Below, piece by piece: positions 52,928 through 64,000 of a stretch of 64,000 nucleotides of DNA; within the stretch, counting starts at the first letter, position 1; the number at the start of each line of letters is the position of its first letter. This stretch comes from Macrosoma leucophasiata (taxonomy: Eukaryota > Arthropoda > Insecta > Lepidoptera > Hedylidae), in the NCBI GenBank assembly GCA_036365455.1, contig JAWQUS010000030.1, positions 4,402,001 to 4,466,000 of the forward strand, read 5' to 3'. Made by a program: the position numbers and the translations under genes. The notes under the pieces were generated by a model. The model was not told where the DNA came from. It ran no database searches and was given only the letters and a program-made list of their open reading frames with translations.

Positions 52928-53522
52928 GTAGGGGAGCCCAAGAAGGATTTGAATTTACTTCAGCACGTCAGATTAATCCTTCAAGGATCGTACGGCCACC
53001 GGCGGCGAGACACAATTGAATTACAATTGTCATATTTTTCTCGTGCCTGGAGAGATTAAGATACCTTGCACCCTGTTCAGTACCTCCACCAAATCTAAGA
53101 TTTCCATAAAGAGCCGAACCCTTAGGGCTTCAGCCACGAGCTTGCTCCGCATCCAAATCGTCGCAATTTTGTATGGGAGCTTTGATTGGGTTCACTTTGC
53201 ATCCTCTCTGAGTATCTGACATTCTTGAGTAATTTTTCACCTTCATTTTTGAAAGAATCAAATGTTTTTGAAAAGTGCGCGGCATCAATGTCATGCGTGT
53301 CAGATATTCTGAGAGGATGTAAAATGTGCCCAAACAATGGTCCTATTGAAAATTCAGACGATTGAGAATATGAGTGAGATTGTAGCGACCTTTTGATTTT
53401 TTTAAAGGCTACCCTTCAGGCGCTTGATTTAGTGGAGGTAACCAACAGGGTGCAAGGTATTTCCCATATCTTAATCTGACGCACTCGATTTAATATAAAA
53501 ATAGCATCCTGGGCTCCCCTAC
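52928..53522. mobile_element. 595-bp TIR element, TA duplication
   Basis: GTAGGGGAGCCCA and TGGGCTCCCCTAC, flanked by TA (52926-52927, 53523-53524). Subterminal GTCAGATTAATCC / TTAATCTGAC and GCACCCTGTT / AACAGGGTGC also pair. No transposase seen. Tc1/mariner-type is likely from the TA. Confidence 0.75.
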
Positions 53523-53788
53523 TATTATATTTATTTTTATACATATAGATTTAGACTTAGATATAGATTTATAGGTTACAAAATAGACAAAGGGAGGGGA
53601 TGGCACAGTATCTCTCTTTGGTGTGTCAGTGTCAGGTTACCTCAAGGCTATTAAATTGGTACCTTTGTACCTAACTTTTACTAGATTCTATATTTTCTTT
53701 ACGATTTTATCTATTCACGTGTCTACAGTGATTTTCTTAAACCCAGCTGAATAAAATCGTATTAACTTTGAATTTGAAGGTAAACTTA

Positions 53789-53995
53789 TGATATACCTTA
53801 AAAAATAAAATTGCCGGGGCTGAAGCACCTGAGGGCTAGATGTAGTTATCCGGCAGGTAAAATCCGATCAAAGGATTTTGTTTCTTATAGAAAAATTGAA
53901 CTCAAATTGCTCTTTATTACATGTAGAATCTTCCAATTTCGTCTCCTCATAGCCAAACGTAGCAGATATTAAATATTATTTTATATGATGAACAT
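53789..53995 (+). repeat. Tandem duplicate, copy 1
   Basis: AATAAAATTGCCGGGGCTGA, GGCTAGATGTAGTTATCCGG and GTAGCAGATATTAAATATTA; partner at 54110, 321 bp on. Confidence 0.8.
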
Positions 53996-54109
53996 AGCTA
54001 ACAGGCACACTGTTTTCATCGATGGACGGTGAATGTTGCCAACAATAGACTACATGCCACACATTCGGATAAAATACATAATGTTGCTTTTACTAAAGAT
54101 CAAATCTAT

Positions 54110-54315
54110 GATATATCCTTTAAGAATAAAATTGCCGGCGCAAAAGCACCTGAAGGCTAGATGTAGTTATCCAGAAAGTAAAATCAGATCAGAATATTTT
54201 GTTTCTTATACAAAAATTGAACACAATTTTTTCTAATATTACGTGTTGCATCTTTCAATCTCATCTTGTGATAAGCGGCGTAGCAGATATTAAATGTTAT
54301 TTTATATTTTTCATC
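54110..54315 (+). repeat. Tandem duplicate, copy 2
   Basis: AATAAAATTGCCGGCGCAAA, GGCTAGATGTAGTTATCCAG and GTAGCAGATATTAAATGTTA. No open frame is shared. Confidence 0.8.
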
Positions 54316-54365
54316 AATGGCAACTAAAAGCTATAGTGACTAATTCTAATTCTATAACGTAACTT

Positions 54366-54478
54366 CGTAGCTTCACGCCTGTAATCCTCGAAGGGGTAGG
54401 CAGAGGTAAGTGCATGCATTCAAGCATACATGCAAACACCCACGATTTGCCGGTTACGTTTTGGCCCATGTAACAGAA
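54366..54478 (-). repeat. SINE-A tail, ending in a microsatellite
   Basis: CTTCACGCCTGTAATCCTCG to GGCCCATGTAACAG, then replaced by the GACA array. Confidence 0.75.
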
Positions 54479-54479
54479 G

Positions 54480-54480
<1 letters not shown>

Positions 54481-54548
<68 letters not shown>

Positions 54549-54594
54549 GGACGGACGGACGGACGGACGGACGGTCGGACGGACAGACAGACAA
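54481..54594 (+). repeat. (GACA)n/(GACG)n microsatellite
   Basis: About 15 GACA units, then GACG units, then GACA again. Open frames through it (RQTD repeats) are artefacts. Confidence 0.95.
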
Positions 54595-55514
54595 AAATTG
54601 TAAAAAAATTTGTTTTGATATATTATTATGTACCGTGTATAGATTATATTGGAACTCTACGCGAGACAAAAGACAGAAAATATCTCATGTTTAAACGTTT
54701 GATAGGAATTCACTTAAAAGATCTTAAAAGGAACCCTAGTATTTTAGTTCGAAACATTGAAGTGGATCGCAGTACTTACCTTAAACCACTTTAGCTCTCA
54801 CGGGACTAGCTAACTTTAACTGTATTCATTGGGAGCCGAATCTAATAAAACTTCTTACTTCTAACATTTACGCGTTTACAGGAAACAGGAAAAGAAAATG
54901 GATACCAGCATGGGGGCCCTTGCGATGTTGGTTGTAAAACCGTTTAAAATGGATACATCATTTTTGATTTTTTTAATTTTTTTTTGATACATCACCAGAT
55001 CATTGTTTTAATACAATACGTTATCAATAAGTTTTACGTAAAAACCTTGTTCCCCTTTTTACGATAATTCCGGGGAGAACTATAAATTTTGGCCCAGTTA
55101 TAGTTCATATAGGAAAGAAGTACAGAATACAAATATTTTTTTCAAAAATTAAACATAAAACACATTAAATTGTTAAAAAGAAAATCACTACACACACAAT
55201 ACATTCCGTTCACATTGTTAAATTCGCAACATTTGTGCTGTGTCAGCCTATGGTAAAAGGGTTTCAGAAAAAAAAAATATTGCGTTTTTATGTACCTATT
55301 GCGGTATAATTTCAACCATTGGGCGTATATATAGAAGGTACTATGACAAAAGCGGTTCAGTGATTTACCTATTAAATTAATGAATTTGTTGAACATCGAC
55401 AAATTCTGTTCTGCGTTGAGCTTACCTGAGTAGAAAGGTCATGGACATCAATTATCTCCGTAATACTATTCAACAACTAACAACAATCATTACAGGTGAC
55501 CCAACCCTTGCTCC
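54595..55514. other. Unassigned AT-rich stretch
   Basis: 54595-54655 (AAAATTGTAAAAAAATTTG, ACCGTGTATAG) resembles the third Helitron family near 37510-37540. The rest shows nothing. Confidence 0.45.
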
Positions 55515-55586
55515 TAAGCACCCAGCTTTCATTAAGCACCCAGTTTTCATTAAGCACCCAGCTTTCATTAAGCACCCAGCTTTCAT
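55515..55586 (+). repeat. 18-bp tandem repeat, four copies
   Basis: Unit TAAGCACCCAGCTTTCAT; copy 2 has one change (GTTTTC). Confidence 0.95.
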
Positions 55587-56309
55587 TTCTGAATAGCATT
55601 TGAATGTGGTATGTAAGAAGTGAATGACTCACTTCCAATTTAGAATTTAATATTATGGATGTCTATATACGTATGAAAACAGTAACGTTAAATTGGTATC
55701 AAGAAACAATTTAGGTTACATGTTATTAATATATTGAGCCTGTCTTCAATATACCTAATTCGTGATTAGCAGCAGATTGGCAGCTTCAGAATTTATGTGT
55801 TAAGATAAATAATTAAATCTGAAACAATGTCTAGACGTCTAGATTTACTGTGTACATTCTATTTATTTATTCTGCCTTAATGAAGTTGTTACTGTACTTT
55901 ATCCACTTTATCTATTTAATATTGTATTTTATTTTATGAATAAACTGTAAACAATAATCATGTTTATTATTAGAATTTGTCATTTACTTTTTCACAAACT
56001 GATATATGGAATTTAAGAAATGAAAAAACTAAAGATTATCTTTTGGCGTCCCTTAAATAATATCTTTTTCATACATTAATTTCGTCACAGCTCTATGTAT
56101 TTATTATAAGTTATATTTATTATAAGTATTTATATTTACGTATTTATTATATATGGTATATATTTATTTATTGTATAATAATATTTATTATTAATCTATT
56201 CAAGTGTATTTATTTTTGTAGAGATATTACTTTATTTACGTTTTGTATATTTATATAAATTAATATTGTTAGTTTCGTAATAACTATCATTGGTTATTTA
56301 TCTTGCACC
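55587..56309. other. AT-rich spacer
   Basis: Dominated by TTTATTATAA-type words at 56090-56230. Confidence 0.5.
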
Positions 56310-56400
56310 AACCTCAAGGTTGACTGTTAGAGAATGCCTAGTGGCATTAAGTCCGCCATATGTATAAATTACATAGAAGTGTAAATAAATAAATAAAAAT
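56310..56400 (+). repeat. LINE 3' end with (AAAT)n tail
   Basis: CTGTTAGAGAATGCCTAGTG, GCATTAAGTCCGCC then AAATAAATAAATAAA, a widespread lepidopteran LINE 3' terminus. Confidence 0.6.
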
Positions 56401-56444
56401 ATACATTTATTGTCATTGTTATATATTTCATTTATTTATATTAA

Positions 56445-56690
56445 AATCAATTGCTGTTCGTTAATCTTGCTAAAACTCGAGAACGGCTGGACCGATTTGG
56501 CTAATTTTGGTGTTCAATGATTTTTGGAAGTCCAGGGACGGTTTAAAAGGTAAGAAAATATGAAGAAATTGAAGGGAAAAAGTAAAAACCACAATTTTAT
56601 TTTTTTATACAAATAGTCCGTATCTATCAAACCTTTGACACATTATTTCATTGTGAGGCAATACGAAGTTTGCCGGGACTCGGGTTATGA
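56445..56690 (+). mobile_element. Helitron with GGCAAT-type hairpin
   Basis: The reverse counterpart of 36422-36665. Hairpin GGCAATACGAAGTTTGCC is kept but the terminal CTAG is lost. Confidence 0.65.
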
Positions 56691-56868
56691 AAATATGATA
56701 TACTAGCTATATCATATTTTTATCACTTACAAACCTTAATAGCTGGTAGGTAAACTTTACTTATAACTTTCCACAACTCAGCGACAATTTTTTTTAAATA
56801 AACTAATTTACACTTTCTTCTTTCTTCTTTCTAATATTAGGAATATATGAAATTTGAATATAAATATT

Positions 56869-57149
56869 TTACTGGTGGTAGAGCTCCAGTGACGGAGCTC
56901 GCGGGCGTAGGCACCACCGCATTACCTAATTTACTTGCCGCTAAATGGTAGTGTTCAGCACTATCGTATTCCGGTCAGGTGGTAATGTACGTCCCTGTAA
57001 TTTCCGGCACAGACGCATAACACCTTAGGCCTCAGGGGTGGTAACGCATCTGCATTTGGCCTTGGTCTTCATGTGGGTGTCTATAGGCTGCAGTCATCAC
57101 TTAACATCAATGTGAACTGCATGCTTGTTTGCCACCTTCTGCGAAAAAA
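56869..57149 (+). repeat. SINE-D, full length
   Basis: Intact head, tail GTTTGCCACCTTCTGCG then A7. Confidence 0.8.
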
Positions 57150-58332
57150 ATGTCTGTTTGAGAGAAAATCTGTTGGGCACTTTTTGACTTCTGGTCGGTA
57201 TGTGGCTCTGACAATTGATTTTTATTTACTTAGATGATTCATAACTTAAACAAACTAGAAGACGAAGTTCACTTGTTTGGTGTTGTCATCATCTGGTTCG
57301 AAATATTTTTGCATAGTTTGTTAATTTCTCACGCAATAGTTTGAAAATATTATAATTTTCAGATTACAGATACGTGAATAAGTTAAGAAAACGTAACTAA
57401 ACCCCCTCAGTCTCTCGATTTCCCTAGAATGCCATTAACAGACTTGGTGAATTTATTTGTAAGGGTATAAAAAAAACAAATATGATAGTCAAAGTTGTTT
57501 GAAGTTTTGACATTGAACTAATCCTAATTGAACAATACATACATACGTACACATGGACATAGGACTAGGACCTCCTGTTTTTTGAAGTAGGTTAATAAAT
57601 AAAATATATAGCTAAAGCATAGTACCTATTGTAATATATAGCTAAAGAAGAGTATTAAGAGAGGAAGTTAAGAATTATTTGAAATTTAGGAAAAATGCCT
57701 ATATGCTTAAATCACTCTTTCGCATTTATATAGTAAACTAATTTTAGTTTTATGGTTGCTCGCCGAAGAAGAAATATTTAATCTGAACGCCTAACTAAAT
57801 ATTTAAATATAGATAAATTAATAAAACGAATTCTGAAGTAAAATATTAATTGTCATCGTTTCCATTTTATTTCTGTGATCTTGTTTTATGTACCAAATAA
57901 ATAATTTTGAATTTGAATTTTGAATTTAAGCTAGTAGTAGTGTATGTTTAAACGATATCAAAATCAAAGTTGAGAAAGATAAAGTTCAACTACCCATCAA
58001 GTCAACGGCTTAATGAGTCTATCTCAGGCCGACATAACTTAGACCCAAAGTAATTAATCTCAGCAAAAATAACACGATTCCAATTAAGAATGAACGATCA
58101 AAGACATTTTGTGCAAATACAGCTTAAACTTACAATATCAAACTTAGAAAGAAAGGCTGAATTTAACAAGAAAAGATTGATATATGAGCCATGATAGGAG
58201 TCATGTTGAATAGCGGAATATCTTTGGCATTGCGTAATTGATGTATTATCCTTTTAGTTAAGTATGTTTTGCGATGGTCAAATATGCCCAATACCACCAT
58301 TGACTCTCTGGCGACTACTTTATTATTCAAGA
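57150..58332. other. Unassigned stretch
   Basis: Duplicated word AATATATAGCTAAAG at about 57603 and 57633. No other structure found. Confidence 0.5.
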
Positions 58333-58536
58333 CTAGCGGCCCGCCCCGGCTTTGCTCGCGCTGCTCCGTTCCTATTAGTCACAGCGTGATGATATATAAC
58401 CTTCAGCCTTGCTCGATAAATGGGCTATCTAACACAAAACTTTTCAAATCGGATCAGTAGTTCCTGAGATAAGCGCGTTCAAACAAACAAACAAAGAAAC
58501 TCTTCAGCTTTATAATATTATAAGTATAGGTATAGA
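58333..58536 (-). mobile_element. Second-family Helitron, complete
   Basis: Reversed start TCTATACCTATACTTATAAT, end GCCGGGGCGGGCCGCTAG, inserted between A and T. Confidence 0.85.
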
Positions 58537-60245
58537 TTGGCTTGCAATTAGGTACTTAACCATAGAGCCAGGTAAATCAACATTTGTCTGCCATTATTAA
58601 ACGCGCAGTCATCTAAAATGATTTTGATGAATTGATCACTTGTTATTCGAAGTAAGAACAGTCCTATTTTCCCTATATGACGGACAAAGAATCACGGAAT
58701 TATGGAATAAGTCTCTTAAGAATACCTGCCAACATATTCACACGTTTCTTTGAAGAAAAATGACAAGTGAATATAATATTACGCAGTTTCTGAGTCCTAC
58801 TCTGTATCTCCGAGGAAGTAAAGCTGTATTCACATTGGAATTTGTATTGATAAATTATTCGGATTTGTTCGAGCATTTATTTTGTGTCTATCTTTGAACA
58901 CTGTTTACCCGCTATATGGCTGTATATTCTCATCATTATGGAATCATTATTTGCGGATTTCTGTCATGTGTTTTACTTTTAGGGATAAGGCGCCGTTGGC
59001 GCTTTTCCAGTATACCGCTGCCTACATTTGTTATTTTTTTTAAATAAATGGAGTTCATAAAAAGTGATTTAGGGGGAATCCCCCTAGCGCCGGATAGCAC
59101 ATAGTACCGGACAAAACCTCTACAAGCAGGATTCAGCGTTCTTGATCGATATTTCACACGAGTACGTATTAGCTTTGACGGTTCTAACTCCCCGACGGCA
59201 CGGGCAGCCTCAATCTCGCACGATGCGGCATACAGGTCATTACATATTGTGGTAGGTTAGGTACATTACATATTGTGTGCACGAGACTGCTGCATCGAGT
59301 AATATTTCGCAGGTCGTAAGTCACTAATTCGTGTGAATATATTGTGTGTGTTTGGCTTCCATTTATTAATTGGTGAGTATACTTAAATAAATATTACTTT
59401 TATACTTAATATTATAACAAATTTTATTATTATAGAAATTTTGTTACGGTACTTTTAACCCCTCGAAATTAAACCTGTCCGGTACTAGGTGCCAAATTTC
59501 AATGATACCAAAAAACAATGTCCATTTAATAGTTCCTTTTAGTGCTTAATTAGTTATTAATTTGTGTTTACGTTGATTTAGTTCGATGCTTAATATTACT
59601 AAGTGGCTCTAAATAAGAAGCAACCTAATAAAAAAATAATAACATATATTTTTTTTCTTCAAAAACCTTAAGTGTCCGGTACTCGGGGGACTCCCGGAGA
59701 ATTGCACAAAGATATTTTAAAGTTAAATCAATGAACTGTTTACATTTTTGTTTTTATATTGTGTTGGAGTTTTGAATGTGTCTGGTATGCAGTAGGACGC
59801 CGAGCCGTGGGACGAAGATAATGGCGCGCGCGCACAACTTACATGAACACCACTACGAGCTAAGTCATCGTCCTTAGATAAAATTCTATTATTGTTTTAT
59901 TTCTCTAACAATTGTAAATAAATTTTAAATATAAATATTTGGCAAATTTTATGACGTCCTATGTGAACATATCCTTACAGTAAAGCCGTTGAAACTCCGA
60001 ATCGTAGAAGAAAATCTTATGAGCCGCCACAGCAGTGCGATATTACCTGCCTCCATTCGTGGCTCAGTTAAATAGTTTAGAAACGTTTTGTGAAAAAATG
60101 CCTTTTATGGAATTTCCTGTTTCCTTTTCAATTTTACTAAGCGCATGTATTTACTATCAACCATATCTGAAATTTTCATATAACAGATGGAAATTAAATA
60201 AAAAAATGTATTAATTATCAAGTATATTTCGTTAATATCTTATTT
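58537..60245. other. Unassigned; three TGTCCGGTACT motifs
   Basis: TGTCCGGTACTA (reverse, near 59098-59115), TGTCCGGTACTA near 59477 and TGTCCGGTACTC near 59672. Short direct repeat CATTACATATTGTG at about 59239 and 59261. No gene is recognised. Confidence 0.4.
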
Positions 60246-60519
60246 CACTGGTGGTAGAGCTCCAGTGACGGAGCTCCCGGGCTTAGGCACCACCGCATTA
60301 CCTAATATACTTGCCGCTAAATGGTAGTGTTCAGCACTATCGTGTTCCGGTCAGGTGGTAATGTACGGCTCTGTAATTTCCGGCAAAGAGGCATAACATC
60401 AAATGCCTCAGGAGTGGCAGCGCATCTGAATTTTGACCTTGGTCTTTGTGTGGGTGTCTATAGGCTGCAGTCATCACTTAACATCAATGTGAACTGCATG
60501 CTTGTTTACCACTTCCATT

Positions 60520-60552
<33 letters not shown>
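60246..60552 (+). repeat. SINE-D, full length with about A28 tail
   Basis: The longest pure A tail in the window (60524-60552), suggesting the youngest SINE-D copy. Confidence 0.85.
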
Positions 60553-60554
<2 letters not shown>

Positions 60555-60834
60555 TAAATGTCGATGAGTTAAGTTAAAGTTATAAGTTTATAAGTTTAAG
60601 TTATAAGTTTGCCATTATCATATTATACAGAATTAAAAAATCTGTGAACTACCTGTTCTAATTCTCACGAAGGCAGTTTTAGTAAACCCAATAAAATTCC
60701 TAAACACGATAGTTACGAAACAAAAGCGACATTTCCTTCTTGTAACTATGCTACAGTTACAAAATTTTTGGCCTTGCGTTATGGGATTTCGTTTTACCTT
60801 TTTGACTGATTTGTTTTGATCGTCTGTCGATTTG

Positions 60835-60930
60835 TATGGAAAATGAAATGGTGGTTTTTACTATTTCCCTTCAAAAATCATTCAAAATCAATATTAGCTA
60901 AATCGGTCCAGCCATTCAAGCGTGATGCCG
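60835..60930 (-). repeat. Helitron fragment (36422 family)
   Basis: GGAAAATGAAATGGTGGTTT and CTAAATCGGTCCAGCC with an internal deletion. Confidence 0.6.
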
Positions 60931-61309
60931 TGACCAAGGAAAACGGCTTGCATTTTTAAATACATAGATATACACATAACATCATATCAGAAACACATGT
61001 GTGATTTAAATTGAATTATCTCATTAGGATCTTTATAAGTCCAACATGTACGCTGTCCTACTTCAAACTGAAAAGGCTTTGTTGGCCTGTTAAGCTGAAT
61101 TAAACCAGTGCCATCCGCACCGACTCTTGAAAGTCAATTTATAGATTTTTCTCCGAGCATCTATGACAATGTGCGACTCAAGTATGAAGTTTAGATGCTA
61201 ATGCATTTAATACTGCATTTATGTAGACATTTAGTAATTAAGTAACTTCTTCAAAGTCAATAATTGACTTGAGCCCTTTGCTAATCTCGAAGTAGAATTT
61301 TATGAATTA

Positions 61310-61490
61310 CTAGAGGCTCGCTCCAGCTTCGCGCGTTTGTAATGAATGAAATATAGCCTATGTCACTCAGTGAAGACGCAGCTTTCTAATGGTGAAAAAA
61401 AAAGTTTGAAATTGGTCCAACAGTTTTTGTGTGAAAACGTTCCAAACCCACAAATGTTTCCTGTTTATAATATACCTAGTATTAGCTACA
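61310..61490 (-). mobile_element. Helitron, fourth terminus type
   Basis: In reverse it ends GCGCGAAGCTGGAGCGAGCC-TCTAG. TATAGCCTATGTCACTCAGT and GCTTTCTAATGGTGAAA are typical of a common lepidopteran Helitron. The far end is uncertain. Confidence 0.65.
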
Positions 61491-61538
61491 TGGTAGGACG
61501 GAATACGCAACTAGCAGCGGCGTAGATCTCCCACACAT

Positions 61539-61636
61539 AACTGCGAATTCGCATCGTATCGCAAATATCTGCGAGTTCGTATGAATGAATTGCCTGCGAT
61601 GTGGTGTCGCATCGCATCGCAGTTTTGTGTGGCCAC
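61539..61636. mobile_element. Short MITE with CACACA-AACTGCGA ends
   Basis: CACACATAACTGCGAATTCG faces CGCATCGCAGTTTTGTGTGG. A half copy (TTACACAAAACTGCGAATTG) occurs at 39117. Confidence 0.6.
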
Positions 61637-61639
61637 CCG

Positions 61640-62317
61640 TTACTATACCTCATGGAGCTCGTGGAAAAGGGGCACCTAAAAGCTCAACCTACATAGGCGT
61701 CGCTGAGAAAAAATAGGCCTGAAAATTTCAGATCAAGGACTTCTTCTGCTTAAGGTTTCATTCGGTCTGGGCCTCATTTAGACTGGAAGCTCCTTTGGTC
61801 ATTCTACCCTATTTTTACGCCACTAGCAAGTAGTCCTGCAAAGTAACAAGGCAATATCGTGTAGAAATAATAGGTAAATACAGGAGTGATAATATTTTCA
61901 TATTTTCACGCAGGTTATGTTTGGAAAATTTTGTTTATTAGGAAAAGGCTTATGTAACGGTACTGAAAATTTTCCAGGAAATTATATAACGTGCTATTTG
62001 GTTTTTGTAAGCCTCGACTAAAGTATAAAGTATAGAATTACAGCCTGATTTTCGAAGGTTTCTTGTATAAAATGAGAAGATTGATTACAATACTGACACG
62101 TGTAGTTCTTTGTTATTATATGAAATGAAGAATCAGTTCTGATTTAATACAAACATTAAGTAATTGTAAGAAATGTTTAATAATAATATGAATTATATTA
62201 CTTCCTTCTTGTTGATAAAAAAGATTGGATAACTAATAGCTATTTTATACTTTGTCGTTGTCAATTGGGTGAGATAGAGGAAGACTTAAAACTTAGGTAA
62301 ATTAATACGTTTATGAG
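61640..62317. other. Unassigned AT-rich stretch
   Basis: Possible trace of the 27700 MITE family at 62240-62320 (TTAATACGTTTATGAGAT). Nothing else. Confidence 0.4.
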
Positions 62318-62405
62318 ATGTAGAAGAAGCACGGGACTGGGATATCTGGCGTTCCACACTCTCTGCCTATCCCGTGGGACTTGGCGTGAAGATACATACA
62401 TACGT
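62318..62405 (+). repeat. LINE ORF2 end fragment
   Basis: GGGACTGGGATATCTGGCGT, CCACACTCTCTGCCTATCCC and CTTGGCGTGAAGATACATAC match the ends at 36084 and 48162. Confidence 0.65.
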
Positions 62406-62657
62406 ACATAGAGAAAAATAGTGTCGCAGTAAGTACTTTAAAAACAATTGCATGCTGTGATTTTTTCCTTGATAAACGTCTCACAAGCTACTTATTTCCA
62501 TACAGTCTAAAATTTATCTTCTTTCATTTTCAGTATTTATACTTTGTACCAACGGGTCAGTGAATATTAATTGAGATAAAGGTGTCAAGACATCTGATAT
62601 GGTTTGCTTTAATAATTTGCTCCGCACCCACTCCATACACCCTTTACCCGTGGATTA

Positions 62658-62727
62658 ATCTCACATTATTGAATCCCAAGTTCAGTTACATAGGATTCAA
62701 GTTACTTAGGTTTCAATAATGTGAGAT
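62658..62727. repeat. 70-bp fold-back
   Basis: ATCTCACATTATTGA (62658 on) pairs with TCAATAATGTGAGAT (62713-62727); inner AATCCCAAGT / ACTTAGGTTT pairs partly. Confidence 0.75.
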
Positions 62728-63079
62728 GTTGAAGATAAGCAGTTGCCGGATTTAACTCTATAGCCCTCTAGTTCATTCACATGTTCCTCACACTAAAAGG
62801 TAAGTCAATTTTCATTACAATAATTGTATTCTGTGGGGCCTATCTGTATTAACAATTGATGCAGTGAGTGAGAGGTCCCGTCGAATGGAACCCATTACAA
62901 ATCAAATCAGGATTCTCGAAAGGTTTCAAATCTGTTAGAACCACGTCCCCGCGCAAGTCTAACAAGATACGGTGTTTTAATACCCCGTACTGCTGTGAGA
63001 AACATTTCTGTATTGAGTTGCCGTACTTATTCAATTTTTGGTTTGATGTATTATACGAGTAGTTTATTCGGAAAAGAAG

Positions 63080-63300
63080 CCGTTAGGATCGTTAGGATCC
63101 TACTGAGTTTTTTGCAGGTTTTTCTCAGTATTCGTGAGTTTTGGAACTCTGCCAGTCAATGGCAGAGAATGTTACATACTCTTTTCTTTTAGTCTTATCG
63201 TGAACATACTGTTCATACCTTTTTTAATTATTAGCTATTTTTAGACGATTTTTTTTTTATTTTTAAGATTTAATTTGATATATCAATAAATGTATCAATA
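63080..63300 (+). repeat. Repeat J, diverged copy 3
   Basis: CCTACTGAGTTTTTTGCAGG, TTTTGGAACTCTGCCAGTCA, GTTACATACTCTTTTC parallel 17285-17400. Confidence 0.55.
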
Positions 63301-64000
63301 GTTATAAACATATTTTTTTATTATTTGACTTATCACAAGTAATTATTATTTCAAAGTATTTTCAACCTTTAATCTTTCCACTACTGCCGTGCTAAGGTCT
63401 CGTATTCGACCACTACGATAAAATACTGTATTCTCTGTCCCTAGAAACTGCTGAGCCCGATGTACTAATATGCTCAATATCTAATTTCTAACGTGCTTAC
63501 AACGAGCTAACATTCATGTCGGTTACCATCAGCTACCTCAAAGTATTCATTAAATAAATGAAAGTTTGCAGCGATGGGAAAGTTTTCCATTTGCAACATG
63601 GGGCGCAGCTTGACGCTTAAATTACTTTAACGTTCAAATACCACGCAACAGTTTATTGACTCAAATCTAGACACTGGTTTCAGCTATGTTAAAAAAAATG
63701 AAAAGAGCAATGTATATAAAATTATAAATATATATATATAAAATATACACAAAATTAACATAAAGTGGACCACGCCGCTCCGCTACTGACTCTCCAACCG
63801 CAATCTTACAGTTTGCAGTCTATATTTGTGATAAAATAAAAAGAAACACAGACACTCTTATTATTCTGACTTGTTTCTATCTGGAGTATCTTCTAAACTT
63901 CTTATGGCTTACGTCATACACGATTTTAGTAGACATTTGAAGTTATATGAAGCTTACTAACTTGTACCATGTAGCTTTTACGAATAGTACCTAAGAGAGC
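63301..64000. other. Unassigned AT-rich end of window
   Basis: An alternating AT run at 63725-63745. No supported gene or element. Confidence 0.5.

Noticed and set aside
54410..54694. Open frames with RQTD or SVCL repeats
   Set aside because: Produced by the GACA/GACG microsatellite.
1..64000. CRISPR arrays, rRNA operons, integrated viruses or LTR retrotransposons
   Set aside because: No regular spaced repeats, no rRNA beyond the 5S-like SINE head, and no gag/pol or LTR pair that I can recognise.

Overview
This window looks like lepidopteran (moth or butterfly) nuclear DNA: AT-rich, with no complete protein-coding gene and a dense, nested load of transposable-element relics. The clearest clue is four short Helitrons of the lepidopteran Lep1 type (5' TCCCTACT, 3' GCGAAGCCGCGGGCAACAGCTAG), at 8796, 19581, 28551 and 38912. 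Others are R1-clade, RTE-clade and jockey/CR1-like LINE fragments, several tRNA-derived SINE families, and palindromic MITEs with TTA or TA target duplications. The species cannot be named from sequence alone.

Layout. 0-11 kb: SINEs, an R1-clade LINE inserted inside a palindromic MITE (5686-6661, both target duplications intact), a 78-bp-arm fold-back at 5139-5365, an MITE with identical 43-bp termini (7087-7428), and two copies of an unknown repeat with a shared minus-strand reading frame. 11-17 kb: three copies of a SINE whose head is colinear with 5S rRNA (11121, 14551, 24592), a jockey/CR1-like ORF fragment and an RTE ORF2 C-terminus. 17-23 kb: a tandem pair of promoter-like segments with GATA-type sites, and a candidate two-exon gene start at 22831-23305. 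24.9-27.2 kb: a decayed Helitron with RepHel helicase remnants. 28-33 kb: a tandem pair of segments that end in a conserved short reading frame. 33-49 kb: nested Helitrons, SINEs and LINE 3' ends. 49-64 kb: more MITEs, old SINEs and long stretches in which I see nothing.

How the parts relate. The autonomous machinery is all broken: the Helitron lacks a visible Rep domain, and the RTE, R1 and jockey/CR1-like LINEs are 5'-truncated. The non-autonomous families (Lep1 Helitrons, SINEs, MITEs) therefore depend on copies elsewhere. The 5S-derived SINE shares a 3' motif with the RTE ORF end, suggesting RTE machinery mobilises it. Repeat-family letters used below (SINE-A to E, F, H, I, J, K, X) are local labels, not database names.
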